Counted from the first letter of the stretch, positions 18,833-28,625 are shown. The stretch: DNA of 64,000 nucleotides from Polynucleobacter sp. AP-Capit-er-40B-B4 (GCF_018882245.1 NZ_JACVOV010000002.1:558001-622000); one strand, 5' to 3'. Notes: generated from the letters alone by a model not told the origin. A program made the numbers and translations.

Positions 18833-20020
18833 ATGGATATTACCTTGACCAGCCTTGAAACGGAGCATAGTGCGCTTCTGAAGGCCAAAATAGCCTCTCA
18901 GATCGCCTCAAAAGGCGGCTGGCTCCCCTTTTCTCGCTATATGGAGATGGCCTTATACGAGCCCGGAATGGGCTATTACAGCGCCGGGGCCCATAAGCTG
19001 GGTGCGGGTGGTGATTTCACCACCGCCCCTGAATTAAGCCCCTTATTTGGCGCCGCTATTTGCTCAACCCTCTTGCCAGTACTTGAGGGCATCAAAGACA
19101 AAGGCTTGCCTACGCAAATTTTAGAGTTTGGGGCAGGCACTGGAAAGCTGGCCGCATCCATCCTTACTCGTCTTAATGACCTTGGATTTCAATTAGACAG
19201 TTACGACATTATTGAAATTTCGCCAGATTTAGCGCAGCGTCAACAAGAAAATATTGATGCTACGGTTAAACAACTTTATTTGAGCACTCAATGCAATTGG
19301 CTTAGCGAGTTACCTAAAAATTTTAAAGGGATCATTCTTGCTAATGAAGTGATCGATGCCATTCCTTGTGATGCCATCATTTTTAAAGATGGCTTTTGGT
19401 ATTGGTATGGGGTTGCTTTTGAGAATGAGACTCTCACTTGGAAAGTAGGCTCACCCGTTGAACAAAAGCTACTTCCCGAAAGTTTATTAAGCGGCAACTT
19501 CTCTGAGGGCTATGTCACCGAACTACACACACCGGCAAACGCTTGGATGCAACAAGTTGCCAAGCATCTAGAACTTGGTCTATTTCTGACATTTGATTAT
19601 GGATTTCCGGAAAGCGAGTACTACCACCCTCAAAGACTTGAGGGCACACTGATGGCTCACCATCGCCATCATGCGATTCAAGATCCTTTTTATCTTCCTG
19701 GTCTTTGTGACTTAACAACGCACGTTGAGTGGTCGCAAATTGCACGTAGTGCATTGACAGAAAATGTAGATGATGTGTATCTCGCTAATCAGGCTGCATA
19801 CCTGCTGGATGCAGGCATTGGTGATATCGCACTAGAGATTGGCGATCCTAGTGACCCAGAAACATTTCTTCCTATCTCGAACTCTCTACAAAAATTATTG
19901 TCTGAAGCGGAGATGGGCGAGCTCTTTAAGGCCTTTGCATTTTCTAAGAACTTAGAAAGCTTGCTGCCAGGCCATATCCTTGAAGATCTGCCAGGTCTAC
20001 GCGGCAGAAATAGACTCTAG
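18833..20020 (+). CDS. SAM-dependent methyltransferase, MidA/NDUFAF7 family
   Basis: The 395-residue product belongs to COG1565. It has GGWLPFSRYMEMALYEPGMGYYS, then GAGGDFTTAPELSPLFGAA, the SAM-binding loop EFGAGTGKLAASIL, ILANEVIDAIPCDAI and LTFDYGFPESEYYHPQR. The mitochondrial homologue NDUFAF7 methylates an arginine of the complex I subunit NDUFS2; the bacterial target is not established. It ends 8 nt before the convergent cca stop. The NDUFA9-like gene lies next to cca, a second complex-I-related family nearby. Confidence 0.9.
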   Translation: MDITLTSLETEHSALLKAKIASQIASKGGWLPFSRYMEMALYEPGMGYYSAGAHKLGAGGDFTTAPELSPLFGAAICSTLLPVLEGIKDKGLPTQILEFGAGTGKLAASILTRLNDLGFQLDSYDIIEISPDLAQRQQENIDATVKQLYLSTQCNWLSELPKNFKGIILANEVIDAIPCDAIIFKDGFWYWYGVAFENETLTWKVGSPVEQKLLPESLLSGNFSEGYVTELHTPANAWMQQVAKHLELGLFLTFDYGFPESEYYHPQRLEGTLMAHHRHHAIQDPFYLPGLCDLTTHVEWSQIARSALTENVDDVYLANQAAYLLDAGIGDIALEIGDPSDPETFLPISNSLQKLLSEAEMGELFKAFAFSKNLESLLPGHILEDLPGLRGRNRL

Positions 20021-20028
20021 TATCTTGT

Positions 20029-21159
20029 TTAAGAATTTAGCGCTGCAGTAATTGCAGCCAATCTTGCGGACTCAAAAGTGCTACCAATACGCTCGCCATT
20101 AGAGCGATCCTCTACTGCAACGCTTGCAATAATTTCTGCCGCATTTATTGTCTGAGCATTACGCATTGCATTCATTAAGGGTAATGTGTTCATCCCCAGC
20201 TTGTCGGCAAGATTCAAAATCGCTTGAACGCGATCCGGCTTGCGCCAAAGATCTGCACGATTAAACCAAGCCAAAATATCCTTAGCTTGATAAGAATGAT
20301 TGAGGTATGTATTTACTAAAACTCTCAAGTCACTAAAAATCTCGCTGAAATCACGCACTTCGATTGGCATGCGAACACAATCAGCCCAAGAGCGAATTTC
20401 CTTGGCACTCAAATCCATCAAAATAATTGCGCAACGCTCATCCAAGCTATTCCCGGCACATGAAAAATGTGTAATTAACTGTTCGCGAAAAGGCTCATCT
20501 GCCAACTTGGTGGTCAATGATGGAGGCAATATCACGCCGGCAGCGCCTGTATTTAATAAGACCTGAAACAAATGCATCGGCTTTGTGGCCACCAAACCTC
20601 TAGCCAACTCCTGCCAAATACGCTCGGCTGATAGAGCCTTTAACTCGCCAGACTGAACAATCGCCTTTAACGCTGATAGGGTTTCATCGGCTACGCTAAA
20701 TTCTGGGAAACGTGCAGAAAATCGAGCGATGCGCAATAAGCGCAATGGGTCTTCTGCAAATGCATTAGACACATGCCGAAATATTTTGGCAGCTAAATCT
20801 TCTTGACCGTTATAAGGATCAATAATTGGTCCAAACTGTTTTCCATCTGCGCCCACTTCTTGCGCCATTGCATTAATTGTTAAATCACGACGCTCTAAAT
20901 CCTGTTCCAAGGTAACGGAAGGATCGGCATAAAAATGAAACCCTTTATAGCCTTGGCCAGTCTTACGCTCAGTGCGAGCAAGTGCATATTCAGCCTGAGT
21001 CTCTGGATGTAAAAAGACCGGGAAATCTTTTCCTACAGGGCGGTAGCCCTTAGCAATCATCTCTTCTACGCTAGAACCCACAACGACATAATCAATATCG
21101 TGCACAGGCAAATCCATTAGGGTGTCCCTTATAGCTCCGCCTACTGCGTAGATTTTCAT
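20029..21159 (-). CDS. cca: CCA tRNA nucleotidyltransferase
   Basis: The 376-residue protein opens MKIYAVGGAIRDTLMDLPVHDIDYVVVG, the class II nucleotidyltransferase motif with the catalytic Asp pair in DID. It also has ERRDLTINAMA and DPLRLLRIARFSARF. No HDxxGK motif is visible in the C-terminal part, so it should be the short form without the phosphohydrolase domain found in E. coli Cca. It adds or repairs the 3' CCA of tRNA. Its ATG overlaps the upstream gene stop by 1 nt (TAATG). Confidence 0.94.
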   Translation of the reverse strand: MKIYAVGGAIRDTLMDLPVHDIDYVVVGSSVEEMIAKGYRPVGKDFPVFLHPETQAEYALARTERKTGQGYKGFHFYADPSVTLEQDLERRDLTINAMAQEVGADGKQFGPIIDPYNGQEDLAAKIFRHVSNAFAEDPLRLLRIARFSARFPEFSVADETLSALKAIVQSGELKALSAERIWQELARGLVATKPMHLFQVLLNTGAAGVILPPSLTTKLADEPFREQLITHFSCAGNSLDERCAIILMDLSAKEIRSWADCVRMPIEVRDFSEIFSDLRVLVNTYLNHSYQAKDILAWFNRADLWRKPDRVQAILNLADKLGMNTLPLMNAMRNAQTINAAEIIASVAVEDRSNGERIGSTFESARLAAITAALNS

Positions 21160-22067
21160 TACTGCATTCCCTCTAGACTACGGCGACTCATTTTGAATAC
21201 CTCTGTCAGTGAATCGACACCGCCTGCAGGCAAAGTATTGGGTAATTGCATGGAGGCAATATTGTCACGAGACATTAACGTGGGCCCAGGCAAAAACTCA
21301 AATGCAAGCGCCTGCAAATAACCCACAAAAGCAGGGACCGGAATAATCGCACAGCTTGTCTTTGCCTTGCGAGCTGCAAATTCAACGATTTCTTTCATCG
21401 TATAAACCGTTGGGCCCACCAAGTCATAGGAATGATGAATTGTTTGCGGCATCGATAACGATTTCACAAAAGCAGATGCAACATCATCCACGCTCACCGG
21501 CTGAAACTGTGCCTGATGGTTGGCCAAAGGCATGGCAGGGAATAACTTGGTCAATTTGGAAAATAAATTAATGAATTGATCTTGCGCACCAAAGATGACA
21601 GATGGCCTAAAGATTGTCCAATCTAAACCGCTTGCCTTCACAGCGGCTTCTCCATCACCCTTGCTGCGCTGATACATAGAAGGTCCATGAGAATCCGCGC
21701 CCAACGCACTCATGTGCAAATAGCGTTTCAAGCCATGTAGCTGCATCGCCGTAATAATATTTTTTAGCAAATCTACATGCGCCACCTTAAATACTTTTCC
21801 ATAAGGCTGAGCGGTCTTGTCATGCAAGACACCAACTAAATTGATCACCGCTCCATTTTTATCAATACGCTCACAAAGACTTTGTAGCTCATCAAACTCA
21901 TGAACATCAGCCTCTTCTACATGCACCTTGGGCAGCAACCGTAATTCACGTGCGGCAGCCAAATGGCCTGTTGGAATCAATACAGAATAGCCCGCAAGTT
22001 GAAGTTGCGCAGCAATAACTCGCCCCACAAAACCATTTCCACCAATCAATAGAATGTCGTATTTCAT
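21159..22067 (-). CDS. NAD(P)-binding protein, complex I NDUFA9-like
   Basis: The 302-residue atypical SDR has the Rossmann motif ILLIGGNGFVGRVIAAQL, then INLVGVLHD, LHMSALGADSHGPSMYQRSKGDGEAAVKASGLDWTIFRPSVIFG and SVDDVASAFVKSL. This pattern matches the NDUFA9/39-kDa subunit group and its bacterial relatives. The Tyr of SMYQRSK replaces the standard YxxxK arrangement, so catalysis is doubtful. It is coupled to cca by a 1-nt overlap and follows the lytic transglycosylase gene by 37 nt. Confidence 0.85.
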   Translation of the reverse strand: MKYDILLIGGNGFVGRVIAAQLQLAGYSVLIPTGHLAAARELRLLPKVHVEEADVHEFDELQSLCERIDKNGAVINLVGVLHDKTAQPYGKVFKVAHVDLLKNIITAMQLHGLKRYLHMSALGADSHGPSMYQRSKGDGEAAVKASGLDWTIFRPSVIFGAQDQFINLFSKLTKLFPAMPLANHQAQFQPVSVDDVASAFVKSLSMPQTIHHSYDLVGPTVYTMKEIVEFAARKAKTSCAIIPVPAFVGYLQALAFEFLPGPTLMSRDNIASMQLPNTLPAGGVDSLTEVFKMSRRSLEGMQ

Positions 22068-22104
22068 GTGAGGCTTTCTTTACCTTTTGGGGTAATTCAT
22101 TATT

Positions 22105-24063
22105 TTAAGGAAGCTCGGATTGCGTTGCAGCCTTCGGTGTAATCACACCTAGTCGTTGCTTTAAAGATTGTGTTTGGCCATTCATTACAGACGAATAGTA
22201 ATTTGCATTGGAGAGTACGTTCTTTACATACACGCGTGTTTCCGTGAATGGAATGGTTTCTGCAAAGATAGCGCCTTCGGTAGGCCCAGACAACTTTTCA
22301 CGCCAAGCTTTTGAACGAGAAGGTCCTGCGTTGTAGGCCGCTGAAGCCAAAACCCAAGAGCCGTCCAAGTCGATGAGAACCATATTTAAGTAATTGCTAC
22401 CTAAAGTCAGGTTGGTATTGGTGTCGCTTAGCTTGTCATTGGTGTAATTCGTCATACCAATTTTTTTGGCAACATACTTAGCGGTATTTGGCATCACTTG
22501 CATCAAGCCGGACGCGCCCACTGAAGACGCGGCATTCATAATGAAGCGCGACTCCTGACGAATCAAACCATATGCCCAAGCAAGATTCAAATCGATTTGG
22601 CGTGCAATCGGAGATAGCTCTTCTTTAAATGGCGTTGGATAACGCAAGCTAAAGTCATGCTCTTGCTTTGTGCGATCAGCAGTATTCACTACACGATCAT
22701 AGAGATTAATGCGCTTCGCATACTCAGCTGCAGCCAACAACTGCTTATCAGACATGTTACGTAATTCCCAGTTCCATTCGCGATTACCCTCAAAGCGCAA
22801 GTTCATTGCATATAAGCGCTCGCCACGAATAAATCCTTTACGGCTTGCCATCGCATCAATCTCTTGCTCAGTCACCTTAGTCTTAGCGGGGGCATGATTG
22901 GATTTCCCTAGCTCCTCACGTGCCAATTGACCATAAAAGTTGTATTGATCAGCAATTAACTCAAAACTATCTTTGGCTTTAGCGTCTTGACCTTCAGCTT
23001 TTAATGCTCGGCCATACCAATAAGTCCATGCGGGGTCTTTAGCACGCACAGCTGGATTCATGCCATCAATTGCGTTCTTCACCAGAGCCCAATCTTTAGC
23101 ACGCAAACCAGCGCGTACTTTCCACTCTTGCGATTCAACAGAAAGGAGTTCGTTGTAACCAAGCTCCTGCTGTAAACGATAAGCATCATCCGCATTAGGA
23201 TCTAACTTCTTCGCCAAGAATTGTCCGATCACACCCCATGCAACCGCTTGATTCTCTTTGCTATAGCGCGATGCATTTTGAGAAAAGTCACGATAGGCTT
23301 TGGCCGGATCGGCTTTAGCCGCTTTTACAATATCCGCGATTGGGTCTTCGCCACCAAGACGACGCGCCATAGTGTCATAACCTCTTTCGCTAGCAGCGCG
23401 CCCAATTGCTTTAGCTTCGCTTGGAGACATACCACCTGCAGCAACTAGTGATGGCACTAGCTCTTGGCAAGCCTGCCCAAAGTAACTTGGGTCCAATAAG
23501 ACTGAGCGAGAATCGATTGCCAATTTAGTCGGGTTCTCACCCTGAGATAATTTAGATAACAAGGAGTAGCACTTCACTTGTGTATCGTCATCCAATACAA
23601 ATTTGGCGTACTCTGCATCAAAGCGCGCCCAATCTTTTCGCTTACCCAAGACCAAGAGCCAATCGTTCCGCATGCGATCCGCCAGAGCTGTGCCTTGGTA
23701 TTGATTTAAAAAAGCAACCACTTGAGCATCAGCGCTATAGTCATTTCGCGCTCCGCCCGCGCTATCAAATAATTGCGGCTTAATACGGAAATAAGCTACG
23801 TAATCATCAAATGGGTAGTTAACCAAATTCGAAGAGAGTTGTTGAGTCCGAAATACATCATTCTTTTTTGCGGCTTCACGCAAATCAATAAACATCCGAT
23901 CGGTATCGGTAATTTCTGCGGGAGCAGCTTTGCTCTCATATGACTTAGGCAGGCTTGGCTTTTTGGTTTTTTCTGCAAAACTATTGGACATGCCAAACGC
24001 TAGGCCCAAGATCAGAATCTTAGCCATCAAAAGGTGCTTGCTGCTGAATATTGCGGACTTCAT
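22105..24063 (-). CDS. Soluble lytic murein transglycosylase (Slt70-like)
   Basis: The 652-residue protein has a signal peptide (KHLLMAKILILGLAFGMSNSFA, cleavage near residue 30), a long helical superhelix region and a C-terminal GEWL domain. The catalytic Glu is in GLIRQESRF (about residue 510), followed by GLMQVMPNTAKYVAKKIG and ASAAYNAGPSRSKAW. It cleaves peptidoglycan between MurNAc and GlcNAc, forming 1,6-anhydro products, in the periplasm. The AmpG-like permease at 32.9 kb could import such products. It is the first gene of the slt-NDUFA9-cca run and diverges from the 5-FTHF cyclo-ligase gene. Confidence 0.93.
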   Translation of the reverse strand: MKSAIFSSKHLLMAKILILGLAFGMSNSFAEKTKKPSLPKSYESKAAPAEITDTDRMFIDLREAAKKNDVFRTQQLSSNLVNYPFDDYVAYFRIKPQLFDSAGGARNDYSADAQVVAFLNQYQGTALADRMRNDWLLVLGKRKDWARFDAEYAKFVLDDDTQVKCYSLLSKLSQGENPTKLAIDSRSVLLDPSYFGQACQELVPSLVAAGGMSPSEAKAIGRAASERGYDTMARRLGGEDPIADIVKAAKADPAKAYRDFSQNASRYSKENQAVAWGVIGQFLAKKLDPNADDAYRLQQELGYNELLSVESQEWKVRAGLRAKDWALVKNAIDGMNPAVRAKDPAWTYWYGRALKAEGQDAKAKDSFELIADQYNFYGQLAREELGKSNHAPAKTKVTEQEIDAMASRKGFIRGERLYAMNLRFEGNREWNWELRNMSDKQLLAAAEYAKRINLYDRVVNTADRTKQEHDFSLRYPTPFKEELSPIARQIDLNLAWAYGLIRQESRFIMNAASSVGASGLMQVMPNTAKYVAKKIGMTNYTNDKLSDTNTNLTLGSNYLNMVLIDLDGSWVLASAAYNAGPSRSKAWREKLSGPTEGAIFAETIPFTETRVYVKNVLSNANYYSSVMNGQTQSLKQRLGVITPKAATQSELP

Positions 24064-24147
24064 TCTCGCTATCTAACCCCATATCTATTTACCTGACTGT
24101 GGTCAGGCAACAACTTGATTACTATATCTTCTAATTTTCGCCTGATA

Positions 24148-24774
24148 ATGGTCGATATGCACGGTAATTCAGCAAAAACTCTTCGTCAAAATTTACTGAA
24201 GCAGCGGACTATGTTTGCTGCCGAGCAAAATTACGCTCAAATTCAAGCTCAACTAATCGATTACTTAAATCAACTGCTATTGGAACAAGGCGATTCCTGG
24301 CAATCTATTGCTCTGTATTGGCCTATTCAGGATGAGATTGATTTACGCTCCACCTTACTAGCCTGGGTCAAAAATACCCCCAACAGGACTCTTTCACTGC
24401 CATTTGCTCGCCCCGATAAACATCTCGATTTTTATGAATGGCGTCAAGGGGATCAATTACTTCCAAGCAAACATGGCGTACCAGAGCCTAATCCAGAAAA
24501 TTCTGCACGCCCGCAACTGACACCTGACTGCATCCTGATTCCCTGTGTTGGCTGGTCCAACTCAGTGGTTGACGGCAAAACTCATTACTGGCGCCTGGGT
24601 TATGGGGGTGGCTACTTTGATCGCACCCTAGCCCAGTTACGAAAAAATAACCCAAAACTCATTTGCATGGGGGTTGGGTTTGATTGGCAAAAATTAGATG
24701 ATTCTCAATGGGCTGCTCAAACGCACGATGAGCCCTTAGATATGCTCCTGACGGAGTCTGGTGTACTTCGCTAG
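24148..24774 (+). CDS. 5-formyltetrahydrofolate cyclo-ligase
   Basis: The family signature is present: LRQNLLKQRTMF at the start, IALYWPIQDEIDLRST in the middle, and the C-terminal PDCILIPCVGWSN...RLGYGGGYFDRTLAQL ATP/substrate loop. It converts 5-formyl-THF to 5,10-methenyl-THF using ATP. Three starts are possible (TTG 24115, ATG 24148, ATG 24157) and none has a clear SD; I choose 24148 (208 residues). It is convergent with metF (13-bp gap), placing two folate one-carbon enzymes side by side. Confidence 0.88.
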   Translation: MVDMHGNSAKTLRQNLLKQRTMFAAEQNYAQIQAQLIDYLNQLLLEQGDSWQSIALYWPIQDEIDLRSTLLAWVKNTPNRTLSLPFARPDKHLDFYEWRQGDQLLPSKHGVPEPNPENSARPQLTPDCILIPCVGWSNSVVDGKTHYWRLGYGGGYFDRTLAQLRKNNPKLICMGVGFDWQKLDDSQWAAQTHDEPLDMLLTESGVLR

Positions 24775-24787
24775 GTGCCGCCTTAAC

Positions 24788-25618
24788 TTATTTTGTTAAA
24801 TCTAGGTTATCAGCAATGGCTAAAACTGCATCTGCCTGATTGAGTGAGTAGAAATGAATTCCAGGTGCGCCTGCAGTTAATAACTGGTCGCATAAATCGG
24901 TTACCACCTCTTCACCAAATGCACGAATAGAGGCAATGTCATCGCCATAAGATTGAAGACGCAAACGAATCCAGCGCGGAATTTCAGCGCCGCATGCATC
25001 AGAGAATCTTAACAACTGACTGCTATTTGTGATCGGCATGATGCCGGCAATGATCGGCTGTGTCACACCAAGGTCATATGCCTCATCTACAAATCGGAAG
25101 TATGCGTCGCTGTTATAAAAATACTGAGTAACAGCAGAGTTCGCGCCTGCTTTCATTTTTTGCACAAAGAAATCTACATCATTTGCAGGTGATTTGGCTT
25201 GAGGATGCGTCTCTGGATATGCAGCGACATCAATATGAAACCAATCGCCTGTTTCTGCACGAATAAATTCCACCAATTCATTGGCATGATGAAACTCGCC
25301 ATACTGACCCATGCCAGATGGCAAGTCACCGCGCAAAGCGACAATACGCTTCACACCTAAAGCTTGATATTGCTTAAGCATCTCACGCACGCTTTCACGT
25401 GAGCTGCCAACACAAGACAGGTGAGGAGCAACAGCTGCACCAGCAGCATGAATGTCACTCACCACCTTTAAAGTACCAGACTGAGTAGAACCGCCAGCAC
25501 CAAAAGTCACGGAATAAAACGCAGGCTTGAGTGTTTTACTAAAACGCTCACGCACAAGATGTAACTTGCTCTCACCTTCAGGTGTTTTTGGAGGAAAGAA
25601 TTCGACGCTTAATTCCAT
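24788..25618 (-). CDS. metF: 5,10-methylenetetrahydrofolate reductase
   Basis: The 276-residue FAD enzyme starts MELSVEFFPPKTPEGESKL and has YSVTFGAGGSTQSGT, PHLSCVG, IVALRGDLPSG, the FVQKMKAGANSAVTQYFYN segment and PIIAGIMPITN. It reduces methylene-THF to 5-methyl-THF, the methyl donor for MetH. It lies 37 nt downstream of ahcY, so it may be co-transcribed with ahcY and share control by the SAH riboswitch. That would put homocysteine release and its remethylation donor under one signal. Confidence 0.96.
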   Translation of the reverse strand: MELSVEFFPPKTPEGESKLHLVRERFSKTLKPAFYSVTFGAGGSTQSGTLKVVSDIHAAGAAVAPHLSCVGSSRESVREMLKQYQALGVKRIVALRGDLPSGMGQYGEFHHANELVEFIRAETGDWFHIDVAAYPETHPQAKSPANDVDFFVQKMKAGANSAVTQYFYNSDAYFRFVDEAYDLGVTQPIIAGIMPITNSSQLLRFSDACGAEIPRWIRLRLQSYGDDIASIRAFGEEVVTDLCDQLLTAGAPGIHFYSLNQADAVLAIADNLDLTK

Positions 25619-25655
25619 GATTTTGGGCCTAGGTATCTATTGAACAGTAATTGGA

Positions 25656-27101
25656 TTAATAACGGTAGTGGTCAGCCTTATATGGGCCTTCCTTCGTTAC
25701 GCCAATGTAGGAAGCTTGCTGATCTGACAACACGGTCAACTCTGCATTGAGAGTCTTGAGCTGTAAGCGTGCAACTTTCTCATCCAAATGCTTAGGCAAT
25801 GTGTAAACACCGATTGGATATTTATCTGTCCCTACCGCATTCCACAATTCGATTTGGGCAATCACTTGGTTTGCAAATGAAGAGCTCATTACGTAGGAAG
25901 GATGTCCTGTACCGCAACCCAGGTTAACCAGGCGTCCTTTAGCCAAAATGATGATGCGCTTCTCAGGCTTACCATTAGCAGCTGGGAAAATTACATGGTC
26001 AACTTGTGGCTTAATCTCTTCCCACTTGTACTTTTCAATACCAGCAACATCGATCTCATTATCAAAGTGGCCGATATTACAAACGATGGCTTGATTCTTC
26101 ATCTTAGCCATATGGTCATGCGTAATCACATGGTAGTTGCCTGTTGCAGAAACAAAGATATCTGCTTTATCAGCAGCGTAGTCCATAGTTACAACACGGT
26201 AACCTTCCATCGCAGCTTGCAATGCACAAATTGGGTCTACTTCTGTTACCCACACTTGAGCAGATAAAGCGCGCAATGCTTGTGCAGAGCCTTTACCCAC
26301 GTCGCCGTAGCCGCAAACTACTGCAACCTTACCAGCAACCATCACGTCAGTAGCGCGCTTAATCGCATCAACCAAAGATTCGCGGCAACCGTAGAGATTG
26401 TCGAATTTGCTCTTAGTAACGGAATCGTTTACGTTAATTGCTGGGAACTTCAAATCACCCTTGGCAAACATTTGATACAAACGATGTACGCCTGTGGTGG
26501 TTTCTTCTGTAACGCCCTTTACCTTCTCCAAGCGTGTTGAGTACCAAGTAGGATCTTGCGCCAATTTCTTTTTAATGGCCGCAAACAAAATAGTTTCTTC
26601 TTCGCTAGTTGGGTGATTCAAGCATGCTTGATCATTTTCAGCGCGAGCACCAAGGTGCAATAGCAAAGTAGCGTCGCCACCGTCATCCAAAATCATGTTG
26701 GTGTAGCCGCCATCAGCCCACTCAAAAATACGATGGGTAAAGTCCCAGTACTGTTCGAGAGTTTCACCCTTGATAGCAAACACAGGAGTGCCGTTAGCAG
26801 CAATTGCTGCAGCAGCGTGATCTTGTGTAGAGAAAATATTACATGAAGCCCATTGCACTTCAGCGCCAAGCGCCTCCAGGGTTTCGATCAACACAGCTGT
26901 TTGAATGGTCATATGTAATGAACCAGTGATGCGTGCTCCGCGTAATGGCTGTTGTGCAGCAAACTCGTCGCGAATAGCGATCAAGCCAGGCATCTCAGTT
27001 TCAGCAATCGCGATTTCTTTGCGGCCAAAGTCAGCCAAAGTGATATCAGCAATTGCGCAACGAGTTGCAACAAAGTTATTTAAATCAGAAACGGTATTCA
27101 T
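25656..27101 (-). CDS. ahcY: Adenosylhomocysteinase (S-adenosyl-L-homocysteine hydrolase)
   Basis: From ATG 27101 (GGAG five nt upstream) the product is 481 residues, [10 protein letters not shown] onward; an upstream in-frame start at 27161 would fall in the riboswitch-to-gene leader. Visible motifs are [48 protein letters not shown] (catalytic Lys/Asp), the NAD loop [17 protein letters not shown] and the C-terminal [13 protein letters not shown] and YKADHYRY. An insert at about residues 150-190 is the bacterial type. It hydrolyses SAH to adenosine and homocysteine, relieving methyltransferase inhibition. An SAH riboswitch lies 68 nt upstream. Confidence 0.97.
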   Translation of the reverse strand: MNTVSDLNNFVATRCAIADITLADFGRKEIAIAETEMPGLIAIRDEFAAQQPLRGARITGSLHMTIQTAVLIETLEALGAEVQWASCNIFSTQDHAAAAIAANGTPVFAIKGETLEQYWDFTHRIFEWADGGYTNMILDDGGDATLLLHLGARAENDQACLNHPTSEEETILFAAIKKKLAQDPTWYSTRLEKVKGVTEETTTGVHRLYQMFAKGDLKFPAINVNDSVTKSKFDNLYGCRESLVDAIKRATDVMVAGKVAVVCGYGDVGKGSAQALRALSAQVWVTEVDPICALQAAMEGYRVVTMDYAADKADIFVSATGNYHVITHDHMAKMKNQAIVCNIGHFDNEIDVAGIEKYKWEEIKPQVDHVIFPAANGKPEKRIIILAKGRLVNLGCGTGHPSYVMSSSFANQVIAQIELWNAVGTDKYPIGVYTLPKHLDEKVARLQLKTLNAELTVLSDQQASYIGVTKEGPYKADHYRY

Positions 27102-27169
27102 TAATGCTCCAGCTAAATACGATCCAATGCTGGAGTAGAAACTCGCTAGCCATTGAATCATGGGTTAGC

Positions 27170-27258
27170 GAGCGCGGTTGCAATTAGCAAACTCCGTTTA
27201 GGAATCCACTCCCTTCAAGCCTGGGGAAGTGCTGGGTCTCAGCATTCCTTGCAACGCT
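27170..27258 (-). promoter_or_regulatory. SAH riboswitch upstream of ahcY
   Basis: On the minus strand the element opens GAGCGTTGCAA and closes TTGCAACCGCGCTC. GAGCG pairs with CGCTC and the two TTGCAA blocks pair with each other, leaving the conserved CCG. The core has CCCCAGGCTTG, matching the SAH-riboswitch CCAGGCUCG block. A small internal hairpin (AGTGCTGGGTCTCAGCATT region on the plus strand) fills the middle. This layout and the gene served match the known betaproteobacterial SAH riboswitch, which raises ahcY expression when SAH accumulates. Confidence 0.88.
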
Positions 27259-27268
27259 CCTTGAAGGT

Positions 27269-27296
27269 ATGCCGTAATTGTAAACAATTACGGCAT
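27269..27296. repeat. Perfect 12-bp inverted repeat between metK and the SAH riboswitch
   Basis: Arms 27269-27280 and 27285-27296 are exact inverted repeats around TAAA. No T tract follows on either strand, so it is not a standard intrinsic terminator for metK (stop at 27336-27338). On the minus strand the loop region contains TACAAT (27277-27282), a possible -10 for the ahcY transcript. It could be a metK terminator hairpin, an operator, or both. Confidence 0.5.
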
Positions 27297-27335
27297 ATTT
27301 CGCCTCAATACACCTACAAACTGCGTATTTCCTAC

Positions 27336-28502
27336 TTACAGACCTGCTGCGGCACGTAATGCCGCTGCCTTGTCTGTTTGCTCCCAAGTAAATTCTGGCT
27401 CCTCACGACCAAAGTGGCCGTAAGCAGCAGTCTTCTTATAAATTGGGCGCAAGAGGTTGAGCATCTTCACGATACCCTTTGGACGCAAGTCAAAGTGCTC
27501 AGAAACCAATTGGGCAATCTTCTCATCGGAAATTTTGCCTGTACCAAAGGTACTCACCATCACTGAAGTTGGCTTAGCAACCCCAATCGCATAAGAAATC
27601 TGAATCAAGCACTTGCTTGCCAAACCAGCAGCAACCACGTTCTTTGCAACATAACGGCCAGCGTACGCAGCAGAGCGGTCAACTTTGGATGGATCTTTAC
27701 CAGAGAAAGCGCCGCCGCCATGAGGAGCTGCACCACCATAGGTATCAACAATAATTTTGCGACCAGTTAAACCGCAATCGCCTTGTGGGCCACCAATAAC
27801 AAAACGACCTGTTGGATTTACCAAGAAGTTAATCGCGCCTTTGATCAAATGCTTAGGCAATACTGGCTTGATGATTTCTTCAATAACTGCTTCACGCAAT
27901 TTTTCGAGAGAAATATCTTCATCATGTTGAGTAGAGAGCACAACGGTATCGATAGAGTCTGGCTTACCGTCCACATAACGCAATGTCACTTGTGACTTAG
28001 CATCAGGGCGCAACCAATTTAAACGGCCATCACGACGCAATTGAGATTGACGCTCAACTAAGCGATGTGACAAATGAATTGGCAAAGGCATCAACTCTGC
28101 AGTCTCATCGCAAGCGTAACCAAACATTAAACCTTGGTCGCCAGCGCCTTGATCCAAGCCGTCATCATGAGCTTTATCAACGCCTTGAGCAATGTCAGGG
28201 CTTTGCTTGTCATAGGCAACTAATACCGCACAACCTTTGTAGTCGATACCGTAATCAGTATTGTCGTAACCAATTTCACGCAAAGTATTGCGAGCAACTT
28301 GGATGTAATCAACGTTTGCGTTAGTAGTGATTTCACCAGCCAAAACTACTAAGCCAGTGTTACATAATGTTTCTGCTGCAACACGTGCAGTTGGATCTTG
28401 GGCCAAAATGGCATCAAGAATCGAATCAGAAATTTGGTCTGCTACTTTATCGGGGTGACCTTCAGAAACAGATTCTGAGGTAAAGAAGTAATCGTTTGCC
28501 AT
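27336..28502 (-). CDS. metK: S-adenosylmethionine synthetase
   Basis: The 388-residue enzyme has all the standard motifs: [80 protein letters not shown] and [27 protein letters not shown]. It makes SAM from methionine and ATP. AAGGAA lies 7 nt before the ATG. The leader of about 120 nt carries a SAM-II riboswitch, so SAM probably represses its own synthesis. ahcY and metF follow in the same direction. Confidence 0.98.
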   Translation of the reverse strand: MANDYFFTSESVSEGHPDKVADQISDSILDAILAQDPTARVAAETLCNTGLVVLAGEITTNANVDYIQVARNTLREIGYDNTDYGIDYKGCAVLVAYDKQSPDIAQGVDKAHDDGLDQGAGDQGLMFGYACDETAELMPLPIHLSHRLVERQSQLRRDGRLNWLRPDAKSQVTLRYVDGKPDSIDTVVLSTQHDEDISLEKLREAVIEEIIKPVLPKHLIKGAINFLVNPTGRFVIGGPQGDCGLTGRKIIVDTYGGAAPHGGGAFSGKDPSKVDRSAAYAGRYVAKNVVAAGLASKCLIQISYAIGVAKPTSVMVSTFGTGKISDEKIAQLVSEHFDLRPKGIVKMLNLLRPIYKKTAAYGHFGREEPEFTWEQTDKAAALRAAAGL

Positions 28503-28571
28503 TGCATATTCCTTAAGTTATTAACACGATCATTGGGACAACTCACGTGCCAGGAACCACAACGGCGACGC

Positions 28572-28619
28572 TTTAGCAGAATTTATGAATCGCTCTGCAA
28601 GTTGTCTTAACTCAGCGAT
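28572..28619 (-). promoter_or_regulatory. SAM-II riboswitch in the metK leader
   Basis: Read on the minus strand, the stretch shows the compact H-type pseudoknot of SAM-II. P1 is ATCGCT (28614-28619) with AGCGAT (28589-28594). The P1 loop includes GAGTTAAGACAACTTGCAG, and GCAG (28595-28598) pairs with CTGC (28576-28579) just before the conserved GCTAAAG. The spacer TTCATAAATT matches the conserved GAUAAAU-type linker of the class. Base changes relative to the well-known metX example keep the pairing. SAM-II is best known from alphaproteobacteria; here it sits at the likely transcription start of metK. Confidence 0.85.
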
Positions 28620-28625
28620 GGTGGG

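Noticed and set aside
27153..27387. Short ORFs on both strands across the SAH riboswitch
   Set aside because: They cross a structured RNA element and have no homology pattern.
28067..28324. Plus-strand ORF inside metK
   Set aside because: It is a shadow of the conserved metK frame.
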